A stretch of DNA of 64,000 nucleotides from JBCCLJ01 sp039026915 (GTDB lineage Bacteria > Acidobacteriota > Thermoanaerobaculia > Multivoradales > Multivoraceae). The stretch is from the NCBI GenBank assembly GCA_039026915.1, contig JBCCLJ010000002.1, forward strand, positions 1 through 64,000, in the 5' to 3' direction. The first letter of the stretch is position 1; every line of letters starts with the position of its first letter. Below, in pieces: positions 35,270-45,080 of this stretch. Below the pieces are notes generated by a model, which was not told the origin of the DNA, searched no databases, and worked only from the letters and a program-made list of their open reading frames with translations. The position numbers were made by a program, and so were the translations under genes.

Positions 35270-38200
35270 CTAGGGTGAGCATCCCGAAAATGCGGCAGTG
35301 TCCGCAACATTCACAAACGGCACGCCTTCATCGTTGCGGTACACCCTCTGCTGGCCAGTGAACGTATCGGTCACGGTCAAGACGACGGCGACATCCGTCA
35401 AGCCACCTGCGAAGACCCAGTTCGAAGCGTTGACGCCGCAGCCGTCGAGAGCCTTGACCACCACCTCGACGTTCGCTTCGTCGAAGAAGGTAAAGGCTCC
35501 GGTGTCCGCCGTCAGCTGAACGGCCGTGCCGACACCGGAGTCGCCTCGGGCAGTCCACTCGGCGGTGATCTGGTAGCGACCGCCGCGCAGACAGAGCGTC
35601 TCGGCGTCGCCGCAGACCTCGCCGGACGAGCGCGCACCGACGCCGGTGCCGCGCACCGAAGCGACGCTCCGAGGCAGTGCGTCCTCTTCGAGACTCGCGG
35701 GTACCGGCCCCTCACATCCTTCGAACGCATTGACGTCGACGATCGGCGCGAAGTCAGCGCCCGTCGGATTCGAGTAGTTCCGGCTCGCACCGGTCGCCGT
35801 GTCCGTCACCACGAGGTTCGCCTCCACGTCGGTGAGTCCAGTGGCGAAGAGCCAGTAGCGCCCGTTGATGGCGCAGCCGTCGAGCACCTTGGCGACGACC
35901 TCGATGTTGTCGCGATCGAAGAAGGTGAAATAACCCGTGTCGTCGGTGAGTCGCTCGGCCCTGCCCGGTCCGATGTCGCCGTTGCGCGCCCGCCAGTTCA
36001 CGCGCAGATCGAAGCGCCCTTCGCGAAGGCAGAGCACGGCGTCCTGGTCGGGCGGGCAGTCGCGCGAGAGCGCTGGGCGCAGCAGTCGGCTCACCAGGCG
36101 ACCGTCACCGCGGGTGTAGACGACCTGCACCGTGTCATCGTCTGCGATGGTGGCATCGACGCCGCCGGCGAAGGTACTTTTGCTGCCCAGTGCGATCTCC
36201 TCGCCGAGACGTCGGCCTCGACGGTCGAAGACGGCGATCTCGGGACGGCCGTCTTCGGGGTCCTCCCAGGTGACGACGAGGTCGCCATCGGAATTGGAAT
36301 CGACGCCCGGCGCCTGCTCTTCGCCTTCTGGCTCCGCAGGGACCACGAACGGCGGGCCGAGCGGCTGGTTCGTCGGATCGAACATGCGTCCCACGAGGTC
36401 GGTTCCACCGAGGCCCGGCTGCTCCCAGACGACCGCGACGCCGCCCGCGTCGTCGACGGCCACCGCAGGGTTCGAGGCGTCCGCATTCGGGTCGACGAGG
36501 AAGGGCTCGCCGTCGGGCTGTCCGGCGGGCGTCAGGCGCTGACCGAAGAGTCCCGCGACCTCGTTGCCCTTGGCGCCCGCCGAAGCCTTCCAGACGACTA
36601 TGGTGCCGCCCACCGAACTGCGACCGACCTGCGGAACGCTCTCGGCAGCGTCGGCGACTGTCGAGAACTGACCGAGGATCTCGCCCAGGGGATCGATGCC
36701 GTCCTGGATGACCCGGGGGCCCTCCCGCCAGACGACGACGACTTCACCGCCGTTGTCGACGTCGATCGATGGCGGTGTGACTTCGGTCTCCGGATCGACG
36801 ATCTCGATGTCTTCGGGTGTCGTCGGCACTCCGGCCGTATCGAAGATCTGGCCGAAGAAGCGACCCACGGCATTGCCGGCACCCTTGCCGACCGCCTCCT
36901 GCTCCTGCCAGACGACGCTGACGAAGCCGCGCCGATCGATGGCAACCTGAGGCTCGCGGGGCTCACCGAGGCGACCCCGCGGCCGATCGATGCGACGCAC
37001 CGGACCGAGGAAGTCGCCGGAGCGATCGAACGTGCGCGCGAAGACCCCCGCGCCGCTGCCGTCCGAGGACTCGAAGACGACGACCTGTCGATCTTCGGCC
37101 AGAGAGCGCCCGTCGCCCGAGAAGGAGGCGACCGACGGGTTGAGACCGTCGAGACCAAGATCGATCTCTTGCGACACCTCGAGGTCGTCATCGACGATGA
37201 CGAGCCTGGAGGTCGAACGCTCGCCGGCCTGCGCACCCGCCTGAACGGCAATGCGAAGAACGGCGAACTCGGAGCGCTCGACCACAGCGTCGTCGAAGAC
37301 TCTGAACGAGACCTGCTGCGGCGCCGTCTCGAACGGCCGCCAGGCAAACTGCAAGATCTCCGGCGCGTAGTCGACGCCCTCCACCGCGGTACCGGCCAGC
37401 ACGACGACCTCGCCGTCGATCGCACTGCGCAGGTCACCGCTGCGCTCGAGAGCCAGGCGAACGACGATCTCGTCCTCCGCGACGACCTCGGCGGAGCGAG
37501 CGAACTCGACGCGCGCCGGCGGCGGATCGACGGTCACGATCCCCTGCACGACATCGCTCGCGCCGCTGGCCTCGGTCACTCGCAAACGAACCTCGTAAGA
37601 TCCCGGCTCCGAGTAGACGTGTCTCGGGTTCTGCTCGCTCGACTCTGCTCCGTCACCGAAGTCCCAAGCCCAGATCGTCGGGAAGCCGGACGTCTGGTCG
37701 ACGAAGCGAATCTCGGCACCGACCTCGGGTCGAGCCGGAGCGAAGCCAAAGTCGGCCTGGAGCGTGACGGGAGCAAGCACCACGACCTGTTCGGCGAAGC
37801 TCGATGAGCCCGAGCTTCCCGCCACCTGCAGCGTTACGTCGTAGGCACCGGCGGCAGCGAAGGCGTGGCTGGGGTTCTGGTCGTCCGAAGTGGTGCCGTC
37901 ACCGAAGTTCCAGGCCCAGGAAGAGACTTCACCGAGCGACTGGTCGAAGAAATCCACCGACTCCCCTTCGAGCGGACGCTTCGGCTGATAGGCGAAGCGG
38001 GCCAGCGGCGGATCCCCCACGGCCGGCAGCACCGAGACGACGCGAGCAGCGGTGCCGGACTTGCCGCCAACCTGCGCGGTCAACACGACGGCGTAGTCTC
38101 CCGCCGATTCGAAGGTGTGAGAGACGCTCGGCCCGGCGGCGAGGCTGCCGTCGCCGAGGTCCCAGCTGAACAGCGTCGCGCTGCCGGGCACGACGTTGCC

Positions 38201-40663
38201 ACCGAGCGAAGCTGTGAGCGTCACGGGCTCTCCTGCGACGGGACTCGTCGGCGCCACCGCGATCTGCGGATCGATCGACTCGACGCGGATGGAGCTCGTT
38301 CGCGAAGACGTGTCTCCGGCACTGTCCTCGACCGTCAGCGTGACGGTGAAGTCTCCCGCCGTCGTGTACACGTGCGTCGGGCTGCGCTGATCCGACACCG
38401 AGCCATCACCGAAGCCCCACGAGTGAGAGACGACCGTCGAGCTCGAGCGATCGACGAACTGCACCGTCTCTCCGGTGCACGGTGTCGAGGGCGAGAACTC
38501 GAAGTCGGCGAGCAGCACACCACCCACCGAGATCTGCCGCTGTCGAACTACGGGGCTCGCCCCCGGTTCCGTGCCCACCCGAAGCTGTACGGTGTAGACC
38601 CCCGCCTCGGAGTAGGCGTGCTGCGGGTTCTGAAGCTGGGACTGCGTCCCGTCACCGAAGGTCCAACGCCAGACTCCGGCCCCGCCCACCGTTTCGTCGA
38701 CGAAGTCGATCTCTTCCCCCACCGCCGGCTGCGCCGGATCGAAGCCGAAGTCGGGGTCGAGCAGAACCTCGATCTTGCGGACGACGACTTGGTTCTGCGC
38801 CGTGCGCGGGCTCGAAACGGTGAGACTGACGTCGTACTGCCCTGCCTGCTGGTAGACGTGCGTTGGGTTCTGCTCCGTCGACGTCGCGCCATCGCCGAAG
38901 CTCCAGAGCCACTGCGACGGATTGCCGGAGGATTCGTCGACGAACTGCGCGACGGCGCCGGCGACGGGCGTCGCCGGCTCGACCGAAAAGTCCGGCTGCA
39001 GACCGGTGCTCGCCACCGTCAGTTCGCCGGACGTCGTGGCCTGCGCTCCGTCGCCAGCTCGCTCGATCTGCAGCGTGACCTCGTAGGTGTCGGGAGCGGT
39101 GTACACGTGCGTCGGGTTCTGCGCAGCGGAGAAGCTGCCGTCGCCGAAACTCCAGAGCCATTGCGTGGCGCCGCCGCTCGAGCTGTCGGTGAACTGAACC
39201 GATTCGCCGACGTCGGGGCCAGAAGGTGCCCAGTCGAAGGCGGCGTTCAGAGCGGCGCCGCCCGGAAGGGTCACCTGCAGCTCCGGGCTCGGGTCGCTCT
39301 CGAGCGCGTTGGGGTTGCCGCCGTGTACGCCCGTCGTCGACGTAACGACGAAGGAGTACGTCTGACCGGGGGTGAGGCCGGTCACCGTGATCGAGTTCTG
39401 CGTCTTGGCGGAGGTCTCCGCGATCAGCTTGCCGCCATCGCCGTCATAGACCCGATAAGAGCCACCGTTGGCGACGTACTCGATGGTCTCCCACTGAAGA
39501 TCGACGGAGGTCGGCGAGGTCAGCGCCACGAGTCCCTCGGGAGAGACCGTCTGCGTGGCGCTCCAGGCGCCGCTGAGCCCCTGGGAGCCGAGCTTGTTGA
39601 AGCCGAGTCGCAGTCCGGCGATCTGCTGATAGCTCTGCGGAACGGCGCCCTCGAGGCGGTTGCCGTCGACCCAGAGGAGTCCCAGCGCGCCGGCCGGCAG
39701 CTCCGGCAGGCTGCCGGAGAAGCGATTGCGGCTGAGCTTTGCCTCCTTGAGCTGCGTCAGCGAAGGCGAAGGAACGATGCCGCTCAGCTCGTTGTCGGAG
39801 ACGTCCAGCACGCTCAGTGAAGACGGCAGAGCGGGCAGCGAGCCTGTGAACTCGTTGCCGGAAAGCTGCAGCGCGCGCAGTGAAGCGAGCCCCGAGAGGT
39901 TCGGCAGGCTGCCCTGGAGCAGATTGTTCGACAGGTCGAGGACTTCGAGCTGCGAGACCGAGGCCGACAGGCCGCCGCCGGGGATCGAGCCGCTGAGCTG
40001 GTTGCCCGCCGCGAGGAAGGCCTGCAGGCTCGACGAAGAGAGCGTCGGGATCGAACCGCCGAGCGAGTTGTTGCCGACGTCGACGTACGTCAGACTGGGC
40101 ATCGACTGAAGCACTTCGAGCGTGCCCGTGAGCCCGACCTGATGGAGGTCGAGGCGTCTCAAGATGAGGAGGCCGTCGAGGTCGTCGAGGGTACCCGTGA
40201 ACTGATTCGCACCGCCGCCCGAGTTACCGAGCAGCAAGTCGACGAGGCTCGGTAGGGCGAACTGAGCGAGCGTGCCCTCCAGGCCGTTGCCCCGAAGATC
40301 GAGCCGAGTGAGGCTGGAGAACGACTGCGCTGGGAAGAACCCTCTGAGCTCGTTCGACTGCAGCGAGAGCGTCGCGAGGCCCTTGAGATCTCCAAGCGAT
40401 GCGGGCACCTCACCCGCGAGTCCGTTGTTGCCCAGCTCGAGCGCCACCACCGACTGTTCCGCGTCGCAGGTCACGCCGTACCAAGAGCAGTAGTCCTTGT
40501 CGTCCAGCCAACCGGTCGAGTTCGCCCAGTTCGGGCCGTCGGTCGACTGGTAGAGCTCCAAGAGGACCGCCTCCTCACTGAAGGCGCCGCCGAGCTGGGC
40601 ATGGACGGACGAAGAAAGAAAGAGAAACCCAACCAGAGTGGGTAACAAGAGGGAGCGAATCAA
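35270..40663 (-). CDS. Giant LRR-Fn3-PKD-Calx-beta surface protein
   Basis: A 1797-residue secreted mosaic. I chose the TTG at 40663 (AGGAG eight bases upstream), which puts a clean signal peptide first (IRSLLLPTLVGFLFLSSSVH); the frame is open 13 codons further. Approximate order: leucine-rich repeats 25-355 with a plant-like cap (YQSTDGPNWANSTGW), a fibronectin III-like domain 378-467, seven PKD domains 473-1034 (WLWSFGDGS, WAWNFGDGT and relatives), a Calx-beta-like domain about 1055-1165, WQE/WEQ-type repeats to about 1500, and two copies of the window's shared module (about 1535-1650, 1682-1795). It is probably an adhesin or cell-surface structural protein. Confidence 0.85.
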   Translation of the reverse strand: MIRSLLLPTLVGFLFLSSSVHAQLGGAFSEEAVLLELYQSTDGPNWANSTGWLDDKDYCSWYGVTCDAEQSVVALELGNNGLAGEVPASLGDLKGLATLSLQSNELRGFFPAQSFSSLTRLDLRGNGLEGTLAQFALPSLVDLLLGNSGGGANQFTGTLDDLDGLLILRRLDLHQVGLTGTLEVLQSMPSLTYVDVGNNSLGGSIPTLSSSSLQAFLAAGNQLSGSIPGGGLSASVSQLEVLDLSNNLLQGSLPNLSGLASLRALQLSGNEFTGSLPALPSSLSVLDVSDNELSGIVPSPSLTQLKEAKLSRNRFSGSLPELPAGALGLLWVDGNRLEGAVPQSYQQIAGLRLGFNKLGSQGLSGAWSATQTVSPEGLVALTSPTSVDLQWETIEYVANGGSYRVYDGDGGKLIAETSAKTQNSITVTGLTPGQTYSFVVTSTTGVHGGNPNALESDPSPELQVTLPGGAALNAAFDWAPSGPDVGESVQFTDSSSGGATQWLWSFGDGSFSAAQNPTHVYTAPDTYEVTLQIERAGDGAQATTSGELTVASTGLQPDFSVEPATPVAGAVAQFVDESSGNPSQWLWSFGDGATSTEQNPTHVYQQAGQYDVSLTVSSPRTAQNQVVVRKIEVLLDPDFGFDPAQPAVGEEIDFVDETVGGAGVWRWTFGDGTQSQLQNPQHAYSEAGVYTVQLRVGTEPGASPVVRQRQISVGGVLLADFEFSPSTPCTGETVQFVDRSSSTVVSHSWGFGDGSVSDQRSPTHVYTTAGDFTVTLTVEDSAGDTSSRTSSIRVESIDPQIAVAPTSPVAGEPVTLTASLGGNVVPGSATLFSWDLGDGSLAAGPSVSHTFESAGDYAVVLTAQVGGKSGTAARVVSVLPAVGDPPLARFAYQPKRPLEGESVDFFDQSLGEVSSWAWNFGDGTTSDDQNPSHAFAAAGAYDVTLQVAGSSGSSSFAEQVVVLAPVTLQADFGFAPARPEVGAEIRFVDQTSGFPTIWAWDFGDGAESSEQNPRHVYSEPGSYEVRLRVTEASGASDVVQGIVTVDPPPARVEFARSAEVVAEDEIVVRLALERSGDLRSAIDGEVVVLAGTAVEGVDYAPEILQFAWRPFETAPQQVSFRVFDDAVVERSEFAVLRIAVQAGAQAGERSTSRLVIVDDDLEVSQEIDLGLDGLNPSVASFSGDGRSLAEDRQVVVFESSDGSGAGVFARTFDRSGDFLGPVRRIDRPRGRLGEPREPQVAIDRRGFVSVVWQEQEAVGKGAGNAVGRFFGQIFDTAGVPTTPEDIEIVDPETEVTPPSIDVDNGGEVVVVWREGPRVIQDGIDPLGEILGQFSTVADAAESVPQVGRSSVGGTIVVWKASAGAKGNEVAGLFGQRLTPAGQPDGEPFLVDPNADASNPAVAVDDAGGVAVVWEQPGLGGTDLVGRMFDPTNQPLGPPFVVPAEPEGEEQAPGVDSNSDGDLVVTWEDPEDGRPEIAVFDRRGRRLGEEIALGSKSTFAGGVDATIADDDTVQVVYTRGDGRLVSRLLRPALSRDCPPDQDAVLCLREGRFDLRVNWRARNGDIGPGRAERLTDDTGYFTFFDRDNIEVVAKVLDGCAINGRYWLFATGLTDVEANLVVTDTATGASRNYSNPTGADFAPIVDVNAFEGCEGPVPASLEEDALPRSVASVRGTGVGARSSGEVCGDAETLCLRGGRYQITAEWTARGDSGVGTAVQLTADTGAFTFFDEANVEVVVKALDGCGVNASNWVFAGGLTDVAVVLTVTDTFTGQQRVYRNDEGVPFVNVADTAAFSGCSP
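35279..35617 (-). repeat. Shared C-terminal module, copy C
   Basis: Last of two tandem modules at the end of the giant surface protein. Key residues: LCLRGGRYQI, TGAFTFFDEANVEVVVKALD, WVFAGGLTDV, DTFTG and terminal AFSGC. Closest in pattern to copies A and B. Confidence 0.8.
35714..36061 (-). repeat. Shared C-terminal module, copy B
   Basis: First of the two tandem modules of the giant surface protein. Key residues: LCLREGRFDLRVNW, TGYFTFFDRDNIEVVAKVLD, WLFATGLTDV, DTATG, YSNP and terminal AFEGC. A 30-residue linker separates it from copy C. Confidence 0.8.
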
Positions 40664-40825
40664 AGGGGGTCTCCTCGGTGGATAGGAAACATGATAGCCC
40701 ATGCATATGTGATGGCAACATATTCGATTCCTCCCCTGCAGGGCGTTAGAATCTCCCCTCTCTTCCTTGCCGTGCCGCTGACCTTCGGACCCAGTCTCGC
40801 CTCACCCCCCAGGAGTGCCGCAGAC
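40664..40825. promoter_or_regulatory. Divergent intergenic region of kinase and surface-protein genes
   Basis: 162 bp between divergent starts, AT-richer than the neighbours. TTAGAAT at 40747-40753 could be a -10 for the kinase gene with a weak TCGATT about 17 bases upstream; this is only suggestive. The kinase ATG has AGGAG ten bases upstream. No repeat or terminator seen. Confidence 0.35.
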
Positions 40826-43800
40826 ATGGCCTTGCCCCTGGAGAAACTAGAACGAACCCACGAGATTCTCGCGAGAATCTCGGAGGGCGGCATGGGGACG
40901 GTGTACAAAGTCCGGCACCGTCTCCTGGAAGAGCTGCGCGCAGCGAAGGTCATGAAGGCAGGGTTGTCGGACAGCGAGGAGATCAAGGCGCGCTTCATGA
41001 TCGAAGCGCGCACGGCAGCGAGCCTTCGTCACCCGAACATCGCGATCCTCTACGACTTCCGGGTCGAAGAGGACGGTACCGGCGTGATCCTGATGGAGTA
41101 CATCGACGGCGTCACGCTGCAGGAAGCGATTCACCGGTCCTCTCCACTGCCGCTGCCCCTGGTGCTCGTCATTGCCGAGCAGACGCTCTCCGCGCTCGAC
41201 TACTTGCACAGCGCCGGCCTGGTCCATCGGGACATCGCTCCCGACAACGTCATGGTGACGGTGCGCGGGGGGCAACCACTGATCAAGCTGATCGACCTCG
41301 GCATCGCCAAGGCGCTGGAGGAAAAGCACGACCTGACGGCCAGCGGCCGCTTCCTCGGCAAGGTTCGCTACGCGTCTCCCGAACTTCTGCAGACGACCGA
41401 AACGATCGACGCACGTAGCGATCTCTACTCCTTCGGCGTGGTGCTCTACGAGCTGCTCACCGGCTGCTACCCGATTCCCGGCAAGAACATTCAGTCCATC
41501 ATTGCCGGCCACCTCTGGGGGGACGTAGGCGACTTCGAGTCGGACGACCCGACCGGGCGCCTGCCGCAGAACCTGCGAGACCTCGTGCTGAAGATGCTCG
41601 AGAAGGATCCGGAAGACCGCCCGAAGACCGCTCGCGAGGTCTTCGACGTGCTCTCCGGCCTTCGGCGCGAGTTCGACACCACGGGAAACGCCGCGGCTCT
41701 CGAAGAGATCGTCGCCCAGGTGACGCTCGACCCCGACAGCGTGCTCGCTCCACCGCTGCCACCGCCGCAGGGCTTCGTCGCCGGTCCGGACGAGCTCACC
41801 GAGCGCTTCGAGATCGTCGGATCGGGCAACAGTTTCGACGACCTCCTCGACCAGGCGAACCAGGCGCTCGAATCCGGCGACTACGCCCAGGCACGAACGT
41901 TCGCGACCGAGGCGCTCGCCGTCCATCCCGACAGCCACCGAGCGCGCATGTTGCTCACCGCCGCGGAGATGGCCGAGCGCCGACTCGAAGCGTCGCGAGC
42001 CCTCGAAGGCATCGAGTCACTGCTGGAGCAGCAGAGACTCGCCGACGCTTTCGCCGAGCTGGTCAAGTGGCGAAGCCAGTTTCCCAACGACCCACGCTTC
42101 GACGAGCTCGAGTCCAAGCTCGACGCCGCCACACACGATCTCAAGGTCCGCAAGCAGAAGCGCGCAGAGCACAAACAGATGGAGGTCGTGCTCGAGCGTG
42201 CACACCGAGCCCTCGTCGAATCGAAGTACGACGCGGCGCGGGAAGCCGTCGAGAAGGTCCTGGAGCTCGAGCCGAAGAACGACAGCGCCAGGGCTCTGCT
42301 CTCGTCCATCTGCGCCGCTGAGGAGGAAGCAGCAAAGGCGCAGCGCGCGAAAGAGATCGAAGAGCAGGTGGCGCAGCTCGTCCGGAGCGGGCGAGGAAGC
42401 CAGCTCGAGGCGGAGATGAGCGAGCTCGCCGAGGTCCTCGAAGGATCACAGCTCGTCGAGGCTCAGGCGCGCATTCGCGACGGCCAGATCCAGTGGAGCC
42501 TCGCCGAGGGGCGCAAGAAGCTCGAGCTCGGAGAAGCCGAGGCAGCCCGCGGAAACCTTCTCGACGTCCTGGCCCTGGATCCGCAGCACACGGTCGCCGA
42601 GCAGCTCGCTGTCGACGTCGACAAGATCATCGAAGATCAGATGCAGCGCATCCGAGAACAGCTCGAGTCGGCCGCCAGCGAACGCTCGGCGGGCAACTTC
42701 GAACAGGCCCGAGAGCACTACGGCAGCGTGCTCGAGATCGAGCCAAAGAACCTCGCGGCGCGCACCGGGCTCTCCGAGATCGACGAGCTCCAGGAGGAGC
42801 TGGCGAAGCGAGAGCGAGACGCGCAGGCTCATCTCAGAGCCTCGGAAAGCCTCCAAGCGGAGGGACGCCTGGACGAGGCTGCCTCGGCCGCAGCCGCCGC
42901 GCTCGACGTCGACCCCGCTTCGACGCTCGCACAGCAGCGCCTCGAGGACCTCACTGCGGCAGCCGAGGAAGAGCGCCGCAGGCAGGATTTCCTGGAGCGG
43001 TTCGAGACCTTCAAAGCAGAGCTTCTCGGGCTGCTCGCCTCCAACGTCGACGCCGCACGAAGCAAGCTCGAGTCCGCGCCAACGGAGCTCCAGGACTTCG
43101 GTCGATTCGTCGAACTGACTGCGGCGGTCGAAGGCGGAGAACGAGAGCTGCGACGACTGCTCGATCAGGCGTCGGCCGAAATCCTCGACGATCGTCTCGA
43201 CGCCGCGGCCGCCACTCTCGACCGAGCCCTCGAAAGGGCGCCCGAGAACCCGCGCTCGCTCCGACTCAAGCAACGCATCGACGCCTACCTTCGCGACCGC
43301 ATCGACCGCGAAGAGCGCGAGCGCGCGGTGGCCAGCGAGATCGAAGGCCTCCGTGAAATCGCCGAGTCCGATCTCCACCGGGCTGAGCTGCAGCTTCAGA
43401 CGGCGATCGCCAAGCACGGCCCCCACGAACTCTTCGACGACGTCCGCACCGAGATCGAGGCGGCGCTCACCGAAGCCCAGGTGGCCGAAGCCCAGACCCT
43501 GCTCGCGGAGGTGCGCGAGGCTCTCGAGAGCGAGGCCATAGAGCGTGCCGCCGAGCCACTGGAGCAGCTCGAGGCGCTCGATCTTCCGGCGGGGATCGTA
43601 CTCGAGATCGAGGCGCTCGAAGCTCGGTATCGCGAGCAGGTCGAAGCGGCCGAGACTCGGCAGGCTCTCGCGGAGACGACGCTGGAGCTCGACCGACTGC
43701 TCGAGGTCAACGATCTCGAGCGCGCCCGGGAGGTTCTGCGCACCGCGCACCAACGTTTCGGCCACATCGAGGAGCTCGAGCCGGCGGCCATCGCGATCGA

Positions 43801-45010
43801 CTGCCTCGAAGGCCAGGAGCGACGCGTGCAGATGGAGCAGGTCGAGATGGACGTCCGTGGACGCCTCGAGGCGGGCGACACACAGAGCGCTCTGAAGTCG
43901 CTCGAGCGCGGCCAGGAGAAGGTTGGCGAAGATCCCGCCCTCGATCAACTCCGCCACGAGATTCGGGAGGCGATGGAAGAGACGGGCGCCGTGGAGGCTC
44001 CAACTGAGGACGGCCCGAGCGAAGCGCCAACGATCGCCGCTCGCATGCCTTCGGAGGCTCCAACCGAAGCCTTCGCCATGTCGTCCGCCGTGCCGAACAG
44101 CGAACAGGAGACCTCAGAGATCGAGGCCATTCAGAGTGAGCTCGAGACCGCGGTACACGAGGGCAACCTGCAGGGAGCTCGCTCGATGCTCGACGCGCTC
44201 TCTCCTGCCCAACAGCTGACCTTGGGCTCCTTCCGAGTGCATCTCGAGGAGCTCGAGGAGGACTTTCGGACGCACCAGCTCGAAATGCTGCGTCAGCAGG
44301 CGTCCGACCAGCGCGACGCCGATGATCTGCGAGGCGCGCTGAAGAGCCTTCGTGAGGCAGTCAGCCTCGCTCCTGAAGACGCTGATCTGACGACTGAAAT
44401 CCACTGGATCCAGAAAGAGATCCGCGATCAGCGATCGGCTGCGGCGCGGACGAACCGGCTCGGCGCAGAGATCGGCGCGATCGAGGAGCTCTGGAACAAG
44501 GGACGCGTTCGCACGGCGCTGAAGCACCTCGACCGTGTCGCCCTGAAGCTCGACGCGACAGAGGAGCTGAGCGCTCTTCGCAACCAGTTGGTCGCGGAGA
44601 TCCCGACGGGCCTTCGCGATCGACGGCTCTGGCTGGCCGCCGCGGTCGCCCTCCCGACCCTGGTGCTCGGCTTCGTCCTCGGCACTCGCACTGCGCCTGC
44701 GCCGGACCTGCCCGAGGCGGTCCTCGTCATCAACGCGTTGCCCTGGGCGGAGGTGATCGCGATCGACCCGGCGACCGGCGGCTCGGTCGAGCTCGGAGAG
44801 GACCGCTCGACTCCTCTACGGGTCCTGATCCCGACCGGTAGCTACTCCGTGCAGCTTCGCGGACCGAGCGGCGACCAGACGGCTCTCGAGGTCGAGGTAC
44901 CACCTGCGGGCACGTCCGTCGTCCACAGCTTCCAGCAGGGTGACCTCGACGGTTTTCTCGAGGAGATCGACCGCGGCGGCGGCCTTCAGGAGACGACCGC
45001 ATCGCGCTGA
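40826..45010 (+). CDS. Ser/Thr protein kinase with long repeat region and C-terminal PEGA-like domain
   Basis: A 1394-residue kinase starting at ATG after AGGAG; an upstream frame extension is rejected. The kinase domain spans about residues 8-275: Gly loop SEGGMGTVYKV (21-28), Lys41, Glu60, catalytic HRDIAPDN (Asp136, Asn141) where the usual Lys of HRDxKPxN is Ala, and DLG (Asp157). Residues about 330-1260 are a helical, TPR/coiled-coil array. A single membrane helix (residues about 1268-1287, LWLAAAVALPTLVLGFVLGT) leads to a PEGA-like periplasmic domain (VLVINALPWAEVIAIDPATG ... SYSVQLRGPSGDQTALEVEV). It lies 70 bp from the end of the lanthipeptide export operon, convergent with it, and is divergent from the giant surface protein. 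Confidence 0.87.
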   Translation: MALPLEKLERTHEILARISEGGMGTVYKVRHRLLEELRAAKVMKAGLSDSEEIKARFMIEARTAASLRHPNIAILYDFRVEEDGTGVILMEYIDGVTLQEAIHRSSPLPLPLVLVIAEQTLSALDYLHSAGLVHRDIAPDNVMVTVRGGQPLIKLIDLGIAKALEEKHDLTASGRFLGKVRYASPELLQTTETIDARSDLYSFGVVLYELLTGCYPIPGKNIQSIIAGHLWGDVGDFESDDPTGRLPQNLRDLVLKMLEKDPEDRPKTAREVFDVLSGLRREFDTTGNAAALEEIVAQVTLDPDSVLAPPLPPPQGFVAGPDELTERFEIVGSGNSFDDLLDQANQALESGDYAQARTFATEALAVHPDSHRARMLLTAAEMAERRLEASRALEGIESLLEQQRLADAFAELVKWRSQFPNDPRFDELESKLDAATHDLKVRKQKRAEHKQMEVVLERAHRALVESKYDAAREAVEKVLELEPKNDSARALLSSICAAEEEAAKAQRAKEIEEQVAQLVRSGRGSQLEAEMSELAEVLEGSQLVEAQARIRDGQIQWSLAEGRKKLELGEAEAARGNLLDVLALDPQHTVAEQLAVDVDKIIEDQMQRIREQLESAASERSAGNFEQAREHYGSVLEIEPKNLAARTGLSEIDELQEELAKRERDAQAHLRASESLQAEGRLDEAASAAAAALDVDPASTLAQQRLEDLTAAAEEERRRQDFLERFETFKAELLGLLASNVDAARSKLESAPTELQDFGRFVELTAAVEGGERELRRLLDQASAEILDDRLDAAAATLDRALERAPENPRSLRLKQRIDAYLRDRIDREERERAVASEIEGLREIAESDLHRAELQLQTAIAKHGPHELFDDVRTEIEAALTEAQVAEAQTLLAEVREALESEAIERAAEPLEQLEALDLPAGIVLEIEALEARYREQVEAAETRQALAETTLELDRLLEVNDLERAREVLRTAHQRFGHIEELEPAAIAIDCLEGQERRVQMEQVEMDVRGRLEAGDTQSALKSLERGQEKVGEDPALDQLRHEIREAMEETGAVEAPTEDGPSEAPTIAARMPSEAPTEAFAMSSAVPNSEQETSEIEAIQSELETAVHEGNLQGARSMLDALSPAQQLTLGSFRVHLEELEEDFRTHQLEMLRQQASDQRDADDLRGALKSLREAVSLAPEDADLTTEIHWIQKEIRDQRSAAARTNRLGAEIGAIEELWNKGRVRTALKHLDRVALKLDATEELSALRNQLVAEIPTGLRDRRLWLAAAVALPTLVLGFVLGTRTAPAPDLPEAVLVINALPWAEVIAIDPATGGSVELGEDRSTPLRVLIPTGSYSVQLRGPSGDQTALEVEVPPAGTSVVHSFQQGDLDGFLEEIDRGGGLQETTASR

Positions 45011-45080
45011 CCCCTTCGGGGCACAGCGTCGCGAGCGCATCGGGTGCGAAGCTCTTCGCGAGCTCCGCACCGGCTCAGCG

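Noticed and set aside
45011..45080. Small CCCC-TTCG-GGGG hairpin between the kinase and secreted-protein genes
   Set aside because: Only four base pairs in the stem and no T-run on either strand, so not called a terminator.
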